Shown: positions 45,501-54,282, numbered from the stretch's first letter. The stretch is DNA of 64,000 bases from Bacteroidales bacterium (GCA_017395045.1 JAFPWG010000015.1:1-64000), one strand, 5' to 3'. Made by a program: numbers and translations. The notes: generated by a model not told the origin, from the letters alone.

Positions 45501-46093
45501 CGCAGGGACTGCATCGGGATACCGTCGATCACATACAACGCATTGTTGTTGTTGGAGATGGACTTGGAACCGCGCATCACGATACGGGATGCGCCGCCCG
45601 CGCCCGTGGAGGATTGGCTGATGGAGACACCCGCCACCTTGCCGTTCAGGCCGTTGACGAAGGAACCCACCGGGCTGACCGTCTCCACTTTGGCCTGCTG
45701 GACATTGTAGGAGAGGGATTTTTCCTCCTTGCGGATACCCATGGCCGTGACGACGGTCGCGTTGAGCGCGATGTTGTCCGACGCCAGGGTGACATCGATG
45801 ACCGAACGGCCTCCGATCTGTTCAACGGCGTCTTTCTGGCCGATGTAGGAGAAGCGCAGGGCCTGTGCCGATGCCGGGACGGTAATGCTGTAGCGACCGT
45901 CCAGGTCGGTGATGGCACCTGTCGAGCTGTCCCCCTCCACGACGACGCTGGCGCCGATGAGCGGTTCACCGTAGTCATCCGTGACGGTACCCGTGATGGT
46001 CCGGTTCTGGGCCAGGGCGGGGCCGCCTGCGATGAACAGTCCCAGTAAGGCCATGACGGCCCATTCCAGGACTTTCTTAAGTTGAAAACTCAT
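42560..46093 (-). CDS. SusC/RagA-type TonB-linked receptor fused to an OmpA-like domain
   Basis: 1177 residues. The signal peptide ends PALAQ. It has a carboxypeptidase-regulatory-like domain (TGTVTDDYGEPLIGASVVVE), a plug (VAGVSISQSSTGAGGASRIV, MRGSKSISNNNNALYVIDGI), then the SusC barrel, which reaches its last strand at about residue 1020 (SLGFAVKLHFGG). The chain continues through an Ala/Pro linker, a VVEK/VVKE repeat linker (1039-1064) and an OmpA-like domain (1065-1177, DNA 42901-42563). The domain keeps the peptidoglycan-contact Asp in GYADSGTGTDE and Arg in LSEQRALKV. The frame is continuous, so the fusion is real in this sequence. It imports N-glycan oligosaccharides with the adjacent SusD. 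A peptidoglycan anchor on the importer is unusual. Confidence 0.9.
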   Translation of the reverse strand: MSFQLKKVLEWAVMALLGLFIAGGPALAQNRTITGTVTDDYGEPLIGASVVVEGDSSTGAITDLDGRYSITVPASAQALRFSYIGQKDAVEQIGGRSVIDVTLASDNIALNATVVTAMGIRKEEKSLSYNVQQAKVETVSPVGSFVNGLNGKVAGVSISQSSTGAGGASRIVMRGSKSISNNNNALYVIDGIPMQSLRGAQPEGVYAGAGQTGDVLGSLNQDDIESISVLSGPSAAALYGANAANGVIIITTKKGGKDRLDIDYSNSTTFSRAYVMPQFQNTYGPSSPGSYYSWGAKLDTPSTYNPRDFFQTGVNEVNSLSLSTGTERSQTYVSAAVANARGIVHNNNVGRYNLSFRNTTDLVKDVLTMDVNMTYGRVNEQNMIAQGEYGNPIVPVYLFPAGDDFSKVGVYERYDAGRNIKTQYWPYDFEHSMQNPYWITEHQKWQNQKNRLMGSGQLSYKPVKWLTLSARAKYDRTDEVQERKFDASTNTLFTEGSKHGFYGRVNQYTEQKFGEVLATFNKYFGDNVFNLTGVMGANIDDITFRTDNVSGPLKSVNNKFDYTNIDQNSSPTLLSSAGYRYQNQSVFANAQLGYRSKVYLDMTYRVDWNSALWTAGGITYPTIGLSGIVTELLPGLKSSFFPYWKIRGSYSEVGNAPDPALFLLDPRHEQVSGNVATSARRRNTKLVPERTKSWELGTNIHFFDSKLQIDATYYYAKTFNQFFDPRITTTSLNTDMYLNGGRVDNTGIEMSLRFDDNRGKWNYGTYLTWTWNKNRIVDLKFTDPEKGTTSSANGMPMGGFGGLNNFLYEGGTLGDVYVTTIATDEHGFYRLNADGMIIADYDEKDMIYAGTTDAKHRLSWGGHLGWNGLTLNWLFTARLGGIAISKTQAILDYYGVSQDTADAREKGYFEFNGMKTSDVQGYYQTLGIRHGIMSQYVYSATNARLAELSLNYDLPVKKLGSWVKGITLSVVGNNLAMLYLKAPFDPEMTSNVGTYNQGVDYFMQPSTRSLGFAVKLHFGGSTASKAAPTASAPVYIPSEPKVVEKVVEKVVEKEVVKEVVKEVKVPTGSPVDSYEDDLFFLIGKAEIRPEEAFKLGRICQVLVENPDAKITVTGYADSGTGTDEINRELSEQRALKVVEMLVNAGISRDRISRASVAGDRDASQSPESNRVAVCIVK

Positions 46094-46158
46094 AGGGTTT
46101 TGTTAGTTGGTTGATTATGTGTTGGTTAAGAGTTTTCGTAGTCTCTGTTTCAAAAAAG

Positions 46159-46186
46159 TTGTCAAAAATACACTTTTTTTGTCAAA
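46159..46186 (-). promoter_or_regulatory. SusC operon promoter region with direct repeat
   Basis: On the minus strand TATTTTTG (46163-46170) matches the -7 consensus about 70 nt before the SusC ATG. The octamer TTTGACAA occurs twice, exactly 20 bp apart (46159-46166 and 46179-46186). The outer copy overlaps the stop codon of the upstream gene. A direct repeat at this place could bind a dimeric response regulator or AraC-type protein, but no regulator gene lies in the window. Confidence 0.45.
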
Positions 46187-46934
46187 TACCGAAGGAAACG
46201 GCCTTCTTTTTTTGGGCCCTGATCCGGAGGACTTCCTCTGTCGGCTTTCCGTTCACGCGGGGTTGCAGGACGAATTCCACCGAATCCAGGCCCTCCGGCA
46301 TCGTGAATTTCACGTGGAGGGTATCCCGCTCGTCCGCTTTCATCTTTCCGGGCTGCCGCATCCGGACGTACGGCTTCCAGTCGTCGGGGATGTCGAAGGT
46401 GACGACGGCCTTCCGGCCGTTACCGTTGCCGTGCCGGAAGAAGAAATCGCCGGTCTCTCCAGGACGTAATGCTCCGTAACTCAGGACCTTGTGGCTCAGG
46501 TACAGACCTTCCCCGAAAGCGTAGGGGCGGTCTTCCTCGATGGGGTGGTTGAAGCCGATGACCTGTCCCTTGATGGCGAAGGTACGTACCTTCACCGGGG
46601 AATCCTGATACCGGACCTGGATCTCTTCCCGCATCGGACCGGGCCGGTAGGCGGGATTGTAGGTGACTTCCAGGACCTCGTCTTCACCCGGGGCCACCGG
46701 TTTCCGGTCGAAACGGGCCTGCGTGCATCCGCAGGGCGTATAAAGCTGGACGGGATATAGCGTGTCGGCGTATTCGTTCCGGACCACGAGCCGGATGGTC
46801 ACCGGTCCTTCGATCTCTTTGATCTTGCCGAGGTCTGCCTCCTGTCCTTCCGCGGTCCGGATGGCCCGCATTCCGTCTTTCGGGGTACATGCTGCTGTCA
46901 GGAGCAGCATCAGAAGCAATGCTTTTTTCATCAC
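46182..46934 (-). CDS. DUF1573 lipoprotein
   Basis: 250 residues. Lipobox LTAACTP. The DUF1573 signature YTPCGCTQARFDRKPVAPGE and EVTYNPAYRPGPM lies at about 65-100. These are Ig-like modules frequent in exported Bacteroidota proteins of unknown role. The remainder forms a second beta-rich unit. It overlaps the upstream GH29 gene by 4 bp and ends the GH3-GH2-GH29 operon, so it is probably a surface or periplasmic accessory of those enzymes. No catalytic motif is visible. Confidence 0.8.
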   Translation of the reverse strand: MMKKALLLMLLLTAACTPKDGMRAIRTAEGQEADLGKIKEIEGPVTIRLVVRNEYADTLYPVQLYTPCGCTQARFDRKPVAPGEDEVLEVTYNPAYRPGPMREEIQVRYQDSPVKVRTFAIKGQVIGFNHPIEEDRPYAFGEGLYLSHKVLSYGALRPGETGDFFFRHGNGNGRKAVVTFDIPDDWKPYVRMRQPGKMKADERDTLHVKFTMPEGLDSVEFVLQPRVNGKPTEEVLRIRAQKKKAVSFGI

Positions 46935-48736
46935 AATCCGCTTACCGTATCATTATATAGTCCGAATCCGTTCAGGACGGGGCAGGCGAGGGACGATTTG
47001 ACAGAAATCCGTACTGCATCGGCCGTTACGCGGTTCCCGAGGACGATGCGCTTGTGACCGATCGTGGATTTGGTGCCGTCTCCCCAGGATTTCCAGGTCC
47101 CGTTCACGCGTACCAGGATATCGAAGCTCTCCACGCGCTGGCCCAGGGGAATGTACTCCTGAAGCATCACGCGGTTGAAGGTCTTTCCGCCGGCGAGTTC
47201 GAATTCGATGTCCACGGCCTTGACCGCATCGTCCGTGGCGAAATAGGTGTCGTAGTTCCCGTCCAGCATCCTGGCGGGGCCGTATTTGTCCGGGTTGTCG
47301 CCGCGGACGGAGGTGGCCGTGGCGGTGGCGCCGTCGGCAAGGTTGGCAGCGAACACCGCTTCCCGCATCTTCGTGAACTCCTGGATGACCTTCACCTCCC
47401 TGGCATCGATGACGCCTTTGTCGGACGGGGGTACGTTCATCAGGAACACGGAGTTCCGGCCGACGCTCTTATAATAGAGGTCCATCAATTCCCTGGCTGT
47501 TTTCCGGCTGTCGTTGGCGCCGTAGAACCATCCGTTGTGGTCGCCGATCTGCTGGATGGAGAAATCGCTTTCGGCAGGGCACCAGGAAGCGGCGCCCTTG
47601 TCACCCGAACCCAGATAGGCTTCATAGTTTCCGGACAGGTTGCTCGGGGAGAGCCCCCGGCCCTGGATGTCCAGGGTCGCCCAGTCGGTCTCTCCGGCGA
47701 CCCCGGCCTCGTTGCCCACCCAGCGGCAGCCGGGTCCGCCGTTGGAGAAGATGACGCATTCGGGATTGACGTCGAAAACGACCTGGTTGACCGCCGGCCA
47801 GTCGAAGTTCCCGGCGTGGTTGCCGTCGAACCACATCTCCACGACGGGCGCGTACCGGGTCATGAGGTCCTTGAGGGCGCTCTTGTACATTCTCTCGTAT
47901 TCGGCCGTGCTCTTTTCGGAGACTTCGATCATGCGGTCCCAGGGAGAGAGGTAGATGCCCAGGTTCACACCGTATTTGTCGCAGGCGTCGCGGAGGGCCT
48001 TCACTACGTCCGTGTGGTTTGAACAGCCCGCATTGGCCACGTCCGTCGTACTTTCCGGATTGTCCCAGAGGCAGAACCCGTCATGGTGTTTGGCGGTGAT
48101 GATGACTTCGCCGAAGCCGTTGTCCCGGGCGGTCTTCACCCACTGGTCCGCGTCGATGGTACCGGGCTTGTAGTTCTGGAGCAGGAGGTTTTCGGACCAG
48201 GTTTTTCCGTTGCAGGTGGGGTTTTCACCGTCCCAGCCGGAGAAGGTGGCCTGACCATAGTGGTAGAACATGAGCAGCTCCTGGCGCTGCCAGGCCAGCT
48301 GGCCGGAGGTGGGCACGGCGCCGAAAGCCGCAGGCGTGCCGGGATCCGTGGGATCCGGCGGCGGGGGCGTATCTCCGCCCTTCACGGTGACGGGACAGGT
48401 ATCGGTGAAGCCGCCGTCCACCGTCGTGACGGTGATGACGGCTTTGCCTTCCGCGATCGCCTTCACCTGGCCGTCGTCCCGGCCGACGGTAGCGACCGCT
48501 TCGTTGTCGGATGACCAGGTAACCTGCGGATTGGTGGCGTTTTTCGGGCTGATACGGGCACCCAGGCGGAAACCTTCTCCCGCCTTCAACTCCAGGCCCG
48601 TCCTCGTGACGTTCACTGCGGTGACGGGAACGGTATCGTCCTCCGGTCCGGAAGGTCCCGGATCCGGTTTCGAAGTACAGGTACAGGCCGTGGCAAAGGT
48701 GACGGCTGCCAAAAGGAATTGACGGAATTTAATCAT
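46931..48736 (-). CDS. GH29 alpha-L-fucosidase with BIG2 and F5/8-type domains
   Basis: 601 residues. The N-terminus has a Cys-rich lipoprotein signal (FATACTCTSKP). A BIG2 Ig-like domain follows (about 37-117, AVNVTRTGLELKAGEGFRLG, ending TVKGG). The GH29 barrel is recognised by MFYHYGQATFSGW, IITAKHHDGFCLWDNPES, NLGIYLSPWDR and VVEMWFDGNH, whose Asp is the expected nucleophile. The C-terminal 130 residues fit an F5/8-type carbohydrate-binding module (GPARMLDGNYDTYF, VESFDILVRVNGTW). It would remove fucose from complex N-glycans or other host glycans. It overlaps the GH2 gene by 8 bp and DUF1573 by 4 bp. Confidence 0.88.
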   Translation of the reverse strand: MIKFRQFLLAAVTFATACTCTSKPDPGPSGPEDDTVPVTAVNVTRTGLELKAGEGFRLGARISPKNATNPQVTWSSDNEAVATVGRDDGQVKAIAEGKAVITVTTVDGGFTDTCPVTVKGGDTPPPPDPTDPGTPAAFGAVPTSGQLAWQRQELLMFYHYGQATFSGWDGENPTCNGKTWSENLLLQNYKPGTIDADQWVKTARDNGFGEVIITAKHHDGFCLWDNPESTTDVANAGCSNHTDVVKALRDACDKYGVNLGIYLSPWDRMIEVSEKSTAEYERMYKSALKDLMTRYAPVVEMWFDGNHAGNFDWPAVNQVVFDVNPECVIFSNGGPGCRWVGNEAGVAGETDWATLDIQGRGLSPSNLSGNYEAYLGSGDKGAASWCPAESDFSIQQIGDHNGWFYGANDSRKTARELMDLYYKSVGRNSVFLMNVPPSDKGVIDAREVKVIQEFTKMREAVFAANLADGATATATSVRGDNPDKYGPARMLDGNYDTYFATDDAVKAVDIEFELAGGKTFNRVMLQEYIPLGQRVESFDILVRVNGTWKSWGDGTKSTIGHKRIVLGNRVTADAVRISVKSSLACPVLNGFGLYNDTVSGL

Positions 48737-51700
48737 CGTATGGAGTTTGGTAAGTATATCTGGCGGCCTTGCTTACCTTCATGGCCTTGGCGGGCACGAG
48801 GGTGAAGCCGAAGTCCAGGTTATCGGTGGACCAGACGGTCCGGACAGGTTCGGGACGGGCGCCCCAACTGTCATAACCGCCCACGCCGGAAGCGGCACCG
48901 TCGATGCAGATCTCCGTGAAATCCCGCTCAGGGACATCGCACAGGTGAGTCTGGCGGCGTCTGTGGTACTTCTGTGCCTCCTCCTCGTCATGGACGGGCG
49001 GCGTGTCGAAGTTGTTCCACTGGAAAGGCTGTCCGGATTCCTCGCTGTCCAGGTCCTCCACGCTGTGCCGGAGGGCGTTGAATTCAAAGAGGCTGTCGGC
49101 GACTACGGCCAGGGCTTTCGTGGCGAGCCATTCGGTCTCCGTATGGTGACCGGTCTCCTGCGGACGTACATACGGATAGAATTCGCGGGAGGCGGTCGTC
49201 GTGAAGAGGGACTTGAAGGTTCCGCTGTTGCGGTCGCAGTAGTTCTCCACCGGGCCGCGTCCGAAATACTGGAAGTCGTTGTCCTTCACCCGGAAACGGA
49301 AGCCGATGCGCGGGATGTCCACGGGTTTGTTCCCTGCACCCTGGAAGGAGGCCGTTACCTTGAGAAGGCCGCCGGAGAGGAGGGCGTAGTCCACCGTCAT
49401 CGAGCATCCGCCCGGAAGGGCGTAGATGGCCCGGACGGCTCCGTTTTCCACCGAAACATTTGCCTGGAAGGCCTGAGAGGCCTCTTTCCAGGAGTAGGCC
49501 CGGTAGGGCTGGTTGTTGCCGTAGTCATTGTCGGTCGGGCCGCGCCAGAAGTTCGGACGCAGGCCGAACTCCGGGTCGAACAGGTCGTGCCCCTTGTACG
49601 TATAGCTCCGGACGATGCCGCGGGCCTTGTCGAAGACCAGTTCGCCCTTGCCGGACTCGAGGCGGATCTCCGTTTCGCTTTCCGACACCTCCGCCATCCT
49701 GCGGGACTTGTAGGATTTCCGGATGCCGGTGTCTTTCAGAAGGATCTCATCTTCTGCGACGATGGTGCCCTTGGTGAGAAGGGGTAGTGCGCGGGCGGTC
49801 TCGGTCTCAAAGATGATCCGGTACTCCCCGCGGGGACGGAGCTTCCGTTTCGGAATCTTCAGGGTGAACTCCTCAGAGCCCTGGGCCGGGGTGGAGAATG
49901 ACAGTTTCCCCTTCTTCACGGGTTTTCCGTCCCGTTCTACCCTCCATCGGACCACATAGTCGCTCAAGTCCTTGAAGTAGAATCGATTCTGGATGCTGAA
50001 CCGGCCTTCCTCCGGGGCTATTCCGGTGATGGCGATATCCTGATAGACATGTTTTACTTCATAGAATCCGGGATGCGGGTCGCGGTCGGGATTGACGAGA
50101 CCGTTGCACAGGAAGTTCGCATCGGACGGGGTATCCACCCCATAGTCGCCGCCGTAGGTCCATCCCTTCTCCGGATCGTACAGCCCCTGGTCCACCCAGT
50201 CCCAGATGAAACCGCCCTGCAGGTGCGTGTGGGCGTAGATCTGGTCCCACTGGAGGTCCAGCGAGCCGGTGGAATTGCCCATCGCGTGGGCGTACTCCGA
50301 AGGGACGACCGGCCTGCCGCTTTCCTTTTCTCCCATCCGCTGGAACCAGTCGGCATCGGGATACTGCGGGACAAGCATGTCGGTATTCCATTCCCGTTCG
50401 GCCCTCTCATAACAGACAGGACGGTTCTGGCCGTCCTTTTCCAGGGCCTTGAGGACCCGGTAGCCCTCGTAGAAATTCACGCCGTTGCCGGCCTCGTTGC
50501 CCAGGGAGAGGATGGTCACGCACGGATAGTTGGCCGTCCGGTGGTACATGTTCAGGATCCGGTCGATGTGCGCCGGCTGCCAGTCGGCATTGTTTCCCAG
50601 GGTCCGGTCCAGTTTGTAGCCCATGCCGTGGGATTCGATATTGGCCTCGTCGTAGACATAGAACCCCAGGCTGTCGCAAAGTTCGTAGAACTCGCGCGGC
50701 TGGGGGTAGTGGCAGGTACGGATGGCGTTGATGTTCGCCATCTTCATGAGTTTGAGGTCCTCCAGGATGTTTTCCCGGGTGAGATAATGACCGGTGTAGG
50801 GGTTGTGTTCGTGCAGGTTTACGCCCTTGAACTTGACGGGCTGCCCGTTCACGAGCAGGGCCTTCACGTCGCGTTCCCCGTCCTTGACGGTCTCGATCCC
50901 GATGCGGCGGAAGCCTACGTGGAAGCGGGTGAATTCTCCGTTTACCCGGAGCAGGAGCGTATAGAGCTCCGGCGTTTCGGCGCTCCATTTCCGAACGTCC
51001 GGGATGGTGTCGGCCACCGTCTCCTGTTCGCCGGTGAACTCATAGATGGCATCGGCCACAGCCTCTCCGTTGCGGTCCAGCAGCTCATAAAACACCTCGA
51101 CGGGTTCCTCCGAGCGCATCTTCAGCCAAAAAACGCCCTTGGTGAGTCCGGGGTCCAGGGTGGACACCACGCTGAAGTCGAACCGGGCCGGCGTTTTCTC
51201 GCTGGATAGGTACACGTCGCGTTCGATGCCGCTGATGCGCCAGAAATCCTGGCATTCCAGATAGGAACCCGTAGAATAGCGGTATACTTTGAGGGTCAGG
51301 TCGTTATCGCCACTTTTCAAGGCTTTCGTAATGTCGAACCGGGCAAGGCTCTTGGAGTCTTCGGAATAGCCGATCTCCCGTCCGTTCACCCAGACGTACG
51401 TGCCGGATTTGATGCCCGCCAGGTTCAGGAAAACCGTCCTGCCCGCCCAGCCTTCCGGAACGGTGAACGTCCGGTGGTAAATGGCTGCGGGAAACGCCTC
51501 GGGCAGGGTAGGAGGCTGCGGATCCCTTGGACAGAAGTCGTACGGATGGTTCACATAGATGGGTATACCGTGCCCCTGGACCTCCCAGTTCCCCGGCACC
51601 CGGATCCGGTCCCACTCCTGGCCTCCGTAGCGCTCCATGTCATGCCAGTCGTCAAAGTACTTGAAATCCCAGATTCCGTTCAGGTCCACGTAGTTCTCGC

Positions 51701-51872
51701 TTTCGCGGAATCCTTTGCGAAGCGCATCGGCGCGGTCGGCGAACCAGACGGATTCCGTCCGCTGCGTCTCGGCATTCACGGACAAAACGTTCATGTCCTG
51801 CCAGTACGGCAGGCTCTGGGCCGCGGCAGCGGCCGGGAGGACGAGCGCAAGAAGGATCGGTAAATTTTTCAT
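48729..51872 (-). CDS. GH2 beta-galactosidase (LacZ type), exported
   Basis: 1047 residues, near the LacZ length of 1024. The signal peptide ends AAAAAQS. Sugar-binding, Ig-like, barrel and C-terminal small-chain domains are in the usual order. The acid/base Glu is in ILSLGNEAGNG and the nucleophile Glu in VPSEYAHAMGNSTG, almost identical to LacZ CEYAHAMGNS. DEANIESHGMGY is also conserved. It removes terminal beta-galactose, for example from the antennae of complex N-glycans. It is the second gene of the GH3-GH2-GH29-DUF1573 operon, with a 2-bp gap from GH3. Confidence 0.92.
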   Translation of the reverse strand: MKNLPILLALVLPAAAAAQSLPYWQDMNVLSVNAETQRTESVWFADRADALRKGFRESENYVDLNGIWDFKYFDDWHDMERYGGQEWDRIRVPGNWEVQGHGIPIYVNHPYDFCPRDPQPPTLPEAFPAAIYHRTFTVPEGWAGRTVFLNLAGIKSGTYVWVNGREIGYSEDSKSLARFDITKALKSGDNDLTLKVYRYSTGSYLECQDFWRISGIERDVYLSSEKTPARFDFSVVSTLDPGLTKGVFWLKMRSEEPVEVFYELLDRNGEAVADAIYEFTGEQETVADTIPDVRKWSAETPELYTLLLRVNGEFTRFHVGFRRIGIETVKDGERDVKALLVNGQPVKFKGVNLHEHNPYTGHYLTRENILEDLKLMKMANINAIRTCHYPQPREFYELCDSLGFYVYDEANIESHGMGYKLDRTLGNNADWQPAHIDRILNMYHRTANYPCVTILSLGNEAGNGVNFYEGYRVLKALEKDGQNRPVCYERAEREWNTDMLVPQYPDADWFQRMGEKESGRPVVPSEYAHAMGNSTGSLDLQWDQIYAHTHLQGGFIWDWVDQGLYDPEKGWTYGGDYGVDTPSDANFLCNGLVNPDRDPHPGFYEVKHVYQDIAITGIAPEEGRFSIQNRFYFKDLSDYVVRWRVERDGKPVKKGKLSFSTPAQGSEEFTLKIPKRKLRPRGEYRIIFETETARALPLLTKGTIVAEDEILLKDTGIRKSYKSRRMAEVSESETEIRLESGKGELVFDKARGIVRSYTYKGHDLFDPEFGLRPNFWRGPTDNDYGNNQPYRAYSWKEASQAFQANVSVENGAVRAIYALPGGCSMTVDYALLSGGLLKVTASFQGAGNKPVDIPRIGFRFRVKDNDFQYFGRGPVENYCDRNSGTFKSLFTTTASREFYPYVRPQETGHHTETEWLATKALAVVADSLFEFNALRHSVEDLDSEESGQPFQWNNFDTPPVHDEEEAQKYHRRRQTHLCDVPERDFTEICIDGAASGVGGYDSWGARPEPVRTVWSTDNLDFGFTLVPAKAMKVSKAARYTYQTPYDD

Positions 51873-51874
51873 GA

Positions 51875-54175
51875 TTAATAGGTTATCGTTTCGGTTAAAC
51901 GGATGTCTTCGGAGGATGCACCCACTTGGAGGATGAAGTCGCCCCGTTCGGTGACGGTGGCGCCCGCCGCGTCGACGAGGGAGAAGGCGTCGGGCCCAAG
52001 GTGCAGGGTGACCGGCTGCGTCTCTCCGGCTTTCACGAAAATGCGGGCGAAGGCCCGCAGTTGCTTGCGCGGACGGACGGTGGAGGCGAGGGGGTCGATG
52101 ACATACAGCTGGACCACCTCGTCGCCGTCCCGGCTGCCCGTATTCTTGACCTGGACCGTGACGTCCACTTCCGGAACGCGGCCCGAAACGGTCAGGTCGG
52201 AATATTCGAAAGTCGTGTAACTGAGGCCGAAGCCGAAGGGATAGAGGGGAGCGGCGGGCATTTCCACGTAGTCATGGCCGACCGGATTCTTCTTGTTGTA
52301 ATAGACCGGGAGCTGGCCCGCGTCGCGGGGAACGCTGACGGGCAGGCGGCCGGCGGGGTTGTAATCACCGAAGAGGACGTCGGCCAGCGCCGTGCCGCCC
52401 TCGCTGCCGGGGTACCACATCGTCAGGAGGGCGTCGGCCTTCTCCGAGGCCCACTTCTTGTCCAGCGGGCGGCCTTCGACATAGACCACCACCACTGGTC
52501 TGCCGACGGACCTGACGGCCTTCAGCAGGTCGTTCTGCAGTCCGAGGAGGTCCAGCGACGCGCGGTCGAAGCCTTCGCCGGCTTCCATGTCGGAGACGGA
52601 CTCCCCGTCCACGACGGCGGCCCCGGTGTCGATGTATCTGGTCCGGAAATCCCGGGCGGAGGATCCGCCGACCACGACCACGGCGACATCGGACAGCATC
52701 GTAGCGATCAGCGCCTGGGCGATGGAGGAGTGTTCCTCGTCGCGGATGGCGCAGCCTTTGACATAATGGACGTTGATGCCCTTAGCTTCAAGCCCTTCCC
52801 GCATCGTGACCACATGGTCTTCCGCCTGCGGGGCGGTGTAGTCGCCGAGCTGGTTGTACTGGTTGTCAGCGTTCGGGCCGATAAGGGCGACGGTCATCCC
52901 CTTCGTGAGGGGCAGGACACCGTCATTCTTCAGGAGGACCACGCTTTCCCGGGCGGCCTGCGCCGCCGCTTCCACGTGTTCCGGCGTGCGGACGAGGCCG
53001 GCGGCGGCCGATTCATCCACATAGGGGTTGTCGAACAGGCCCGCTTCGAACTTGCGGACGAGGACGCGCTTCACGGCCCGGTCCAGGACGGATTTGCTCA
53101 CCCGTCCCTTTTCCACGGATTCCTTCAGGAGCGCGAAGCAGTTCGCCCCCAGGTCCACATCCACGCCGGCATTCAGCGACAGCTCGCCGGCTTCCTGGTT
53201 GGACGCGGCGACCTTGTGGTCCCTGGCGAGGCCGTCGATGCTCTCCAAATCGCTGACTACAAAACCATTGAAGCCCCATTCGTTTCGCAGGACGCCGGTC
53301 AGCAGGTCCTTGTTGCAGGTGGTCGGAATACCGTCCAGGGAATTGTAGGAGGTCATGACGGAGAGGGCGCCTGCGTCGATGGCGGACTTGAAGGTGGGCA
53401 GGACGTTCTCCTGGAGGTCGCGCATCCCGATGATGGACGGATTGCCGTTGTGGCCGCCTTCCGGGACGCCGTACGCCACGAAATGCTTCAAGGTGGAGAT
53501 CACCCCCTTGGATGAGGTGCCCCGCACCATCGCGGAGGCCATCTGCGAGGTCAGGTAAACGTCTTCACCGTAGGTTTCCTCCACGCGGGACCAGCGCGGC
53601 TCGCGGGCCAGGTCGATGACCGGGCCGTAGCCGATGGTCGCTCCCTGCGCCTGCAGTTCCGTACCGATGATCCTGCCGACTTCCTCGACGAGTCCGGGGT
53701 CCCAGGTGGATGCCAGGCCGATGCTGGTGGGGAACACCGTCGTACCGATGGCCATGTGCCCGTGCGGAGCCTCCTCGGCCAGGATGATGGGGATCCCCAG
53801 CCGGGTGCTGTCCATCGCATAGCGCTGCAGGGCGTTGTACGCTTTCGCCGCCAGGGTGGGATCCAGACCGGTCTCCAGCGTTTTCCTGGTCCACGGATCG
53901 GCGCGGAAAACGGCCCACAGCATGCCTCCGTGCGCGTTTTGGATAAAATCCCGGTAGGCATCGGAAATGGTCACGCTGTCGGCCGACACCTTGTCGTACA
54001 TCGGCCATCCCAGCGGACACAGGAGCTGCCCCAGCTTTTCGTCGACGGTCATCCGTTTCAGCAGGTCGTCGGCACGTTCTTCCGCCGGCCGGTCCGCCTC
54101 TTTATACAAGGGAGTTCCACCATGGCATCCGGCCAGGATCAGGGCGAGCGCAAAGGAATACAGGAACCGCTTCAT
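51875..54175 (-). CDS. GH3 beta-glycosidase, lipoprotein
   Basis: 766 residues. Lipobox ILAGCH. GH3 N-terminal barrel (GIPIILAEEAPHGHMAIGTT, GPVIDLAREPRWSRVEETYG, STLKHFVAYG) with the nucleophile Asp in FVVSDLESIDG. A C-terminal alpha/beta sandwich (VALIGPNADNQYNQLGDYT) and a fibronectin-III-like tail (PLYPFGFGLSYTTFEY) follow. Related enzymes are beta-glucosidases or beta-xylosidases; the exact sugar cannot be read from the sequence. Start 54175 (MKRFLYSF) was preferred to 54193 because a promoter box lies at 54195-54202. It is the first gene of the leftward GH3-GH2-GH29-DUF1573 operon. Confidence 0.9.
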   Translation of the reverse strand: MKRFLYSFALALILAGCHGGTPLYKEADRPAEERADDLLKRMTVDEKLGQLLCPLGWPMYDKVSADSVTISDAYRDFIQNAHGGMLWAVFRADPWTRKTLETGLDPTLAAKAYNALQRYAMDSTRLGIPIILAEEAPHGHMAIGTTVFPTSIGLASTWDPGLVEEVGRIIGTELQAQGATIGYGPVIDLAREPRWSRVEETYGEDVYLTSQMASAMVRGTSSKGVISTLKHFVAYGVPEGGHNGNPSIIGMRDLQENVLPTFKSAIDAGALSVMTSYNSLDGIPTTCNKDLLTGVLRNEWGFNGFVVSDLESIDGLARDHKVAASNQEAGELSLNAGVDVDLGANCFALLKESVEKGRVSKSVLDRAVKRVLVRKFEAGLFDNPYVDESAAAGLVRTPEHVEAAAQAARESVVLLKNDGVLPLTKGMTVALIGPNADNQYNQLGDYTAPQAEDHVVTMREGLEAKGINVHYVKGCAIRDEEHSSIAQALIATMLSDVAVVVVGGSSARDFRTRYIDTGAAVVDGESVSDMEAGEGFDRASLDLLGLQNDLLKAVRSVGRPVVVVYVEGRPLDKKWASEKADALLTMWYPGSEGGTALADVLFGDYNPAGRLPVSVPRDAGQLPVYYNKKNPVGHDYVEMPAAPLYPFGFGLSYTTFEYSDLTVSGRVPEVDVTVQVKNTGSRDGDEVVQLYVIDPLASTVRPRKQLRAFARIFVKAGETQPVTLHLGPDAFSLVDAAGATVTERGDFILQVGASSEDIRLTETITY

Positions 54176-54194
54176 CGTGTCATTCTTAAACATA

Positions 54195-54202
54195 CAAAGA
54201 TA
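54195..54202 (-). promoter_or_regulatory. -7 box for the GH3 operon
   Basis: The minus strand reads TATCTTTG, an exact TAnnTTTG match, 20 nt before ATG 54175. Confidence 0.6.
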
Positions 54203-54282
54203 ATGAAAAATACCGGCATTCCCGGCCTTCCTCCCGGGTTTTTGCCGTCGAATGGAAGGGTGTGCATTCCAATAGTTTTTCG

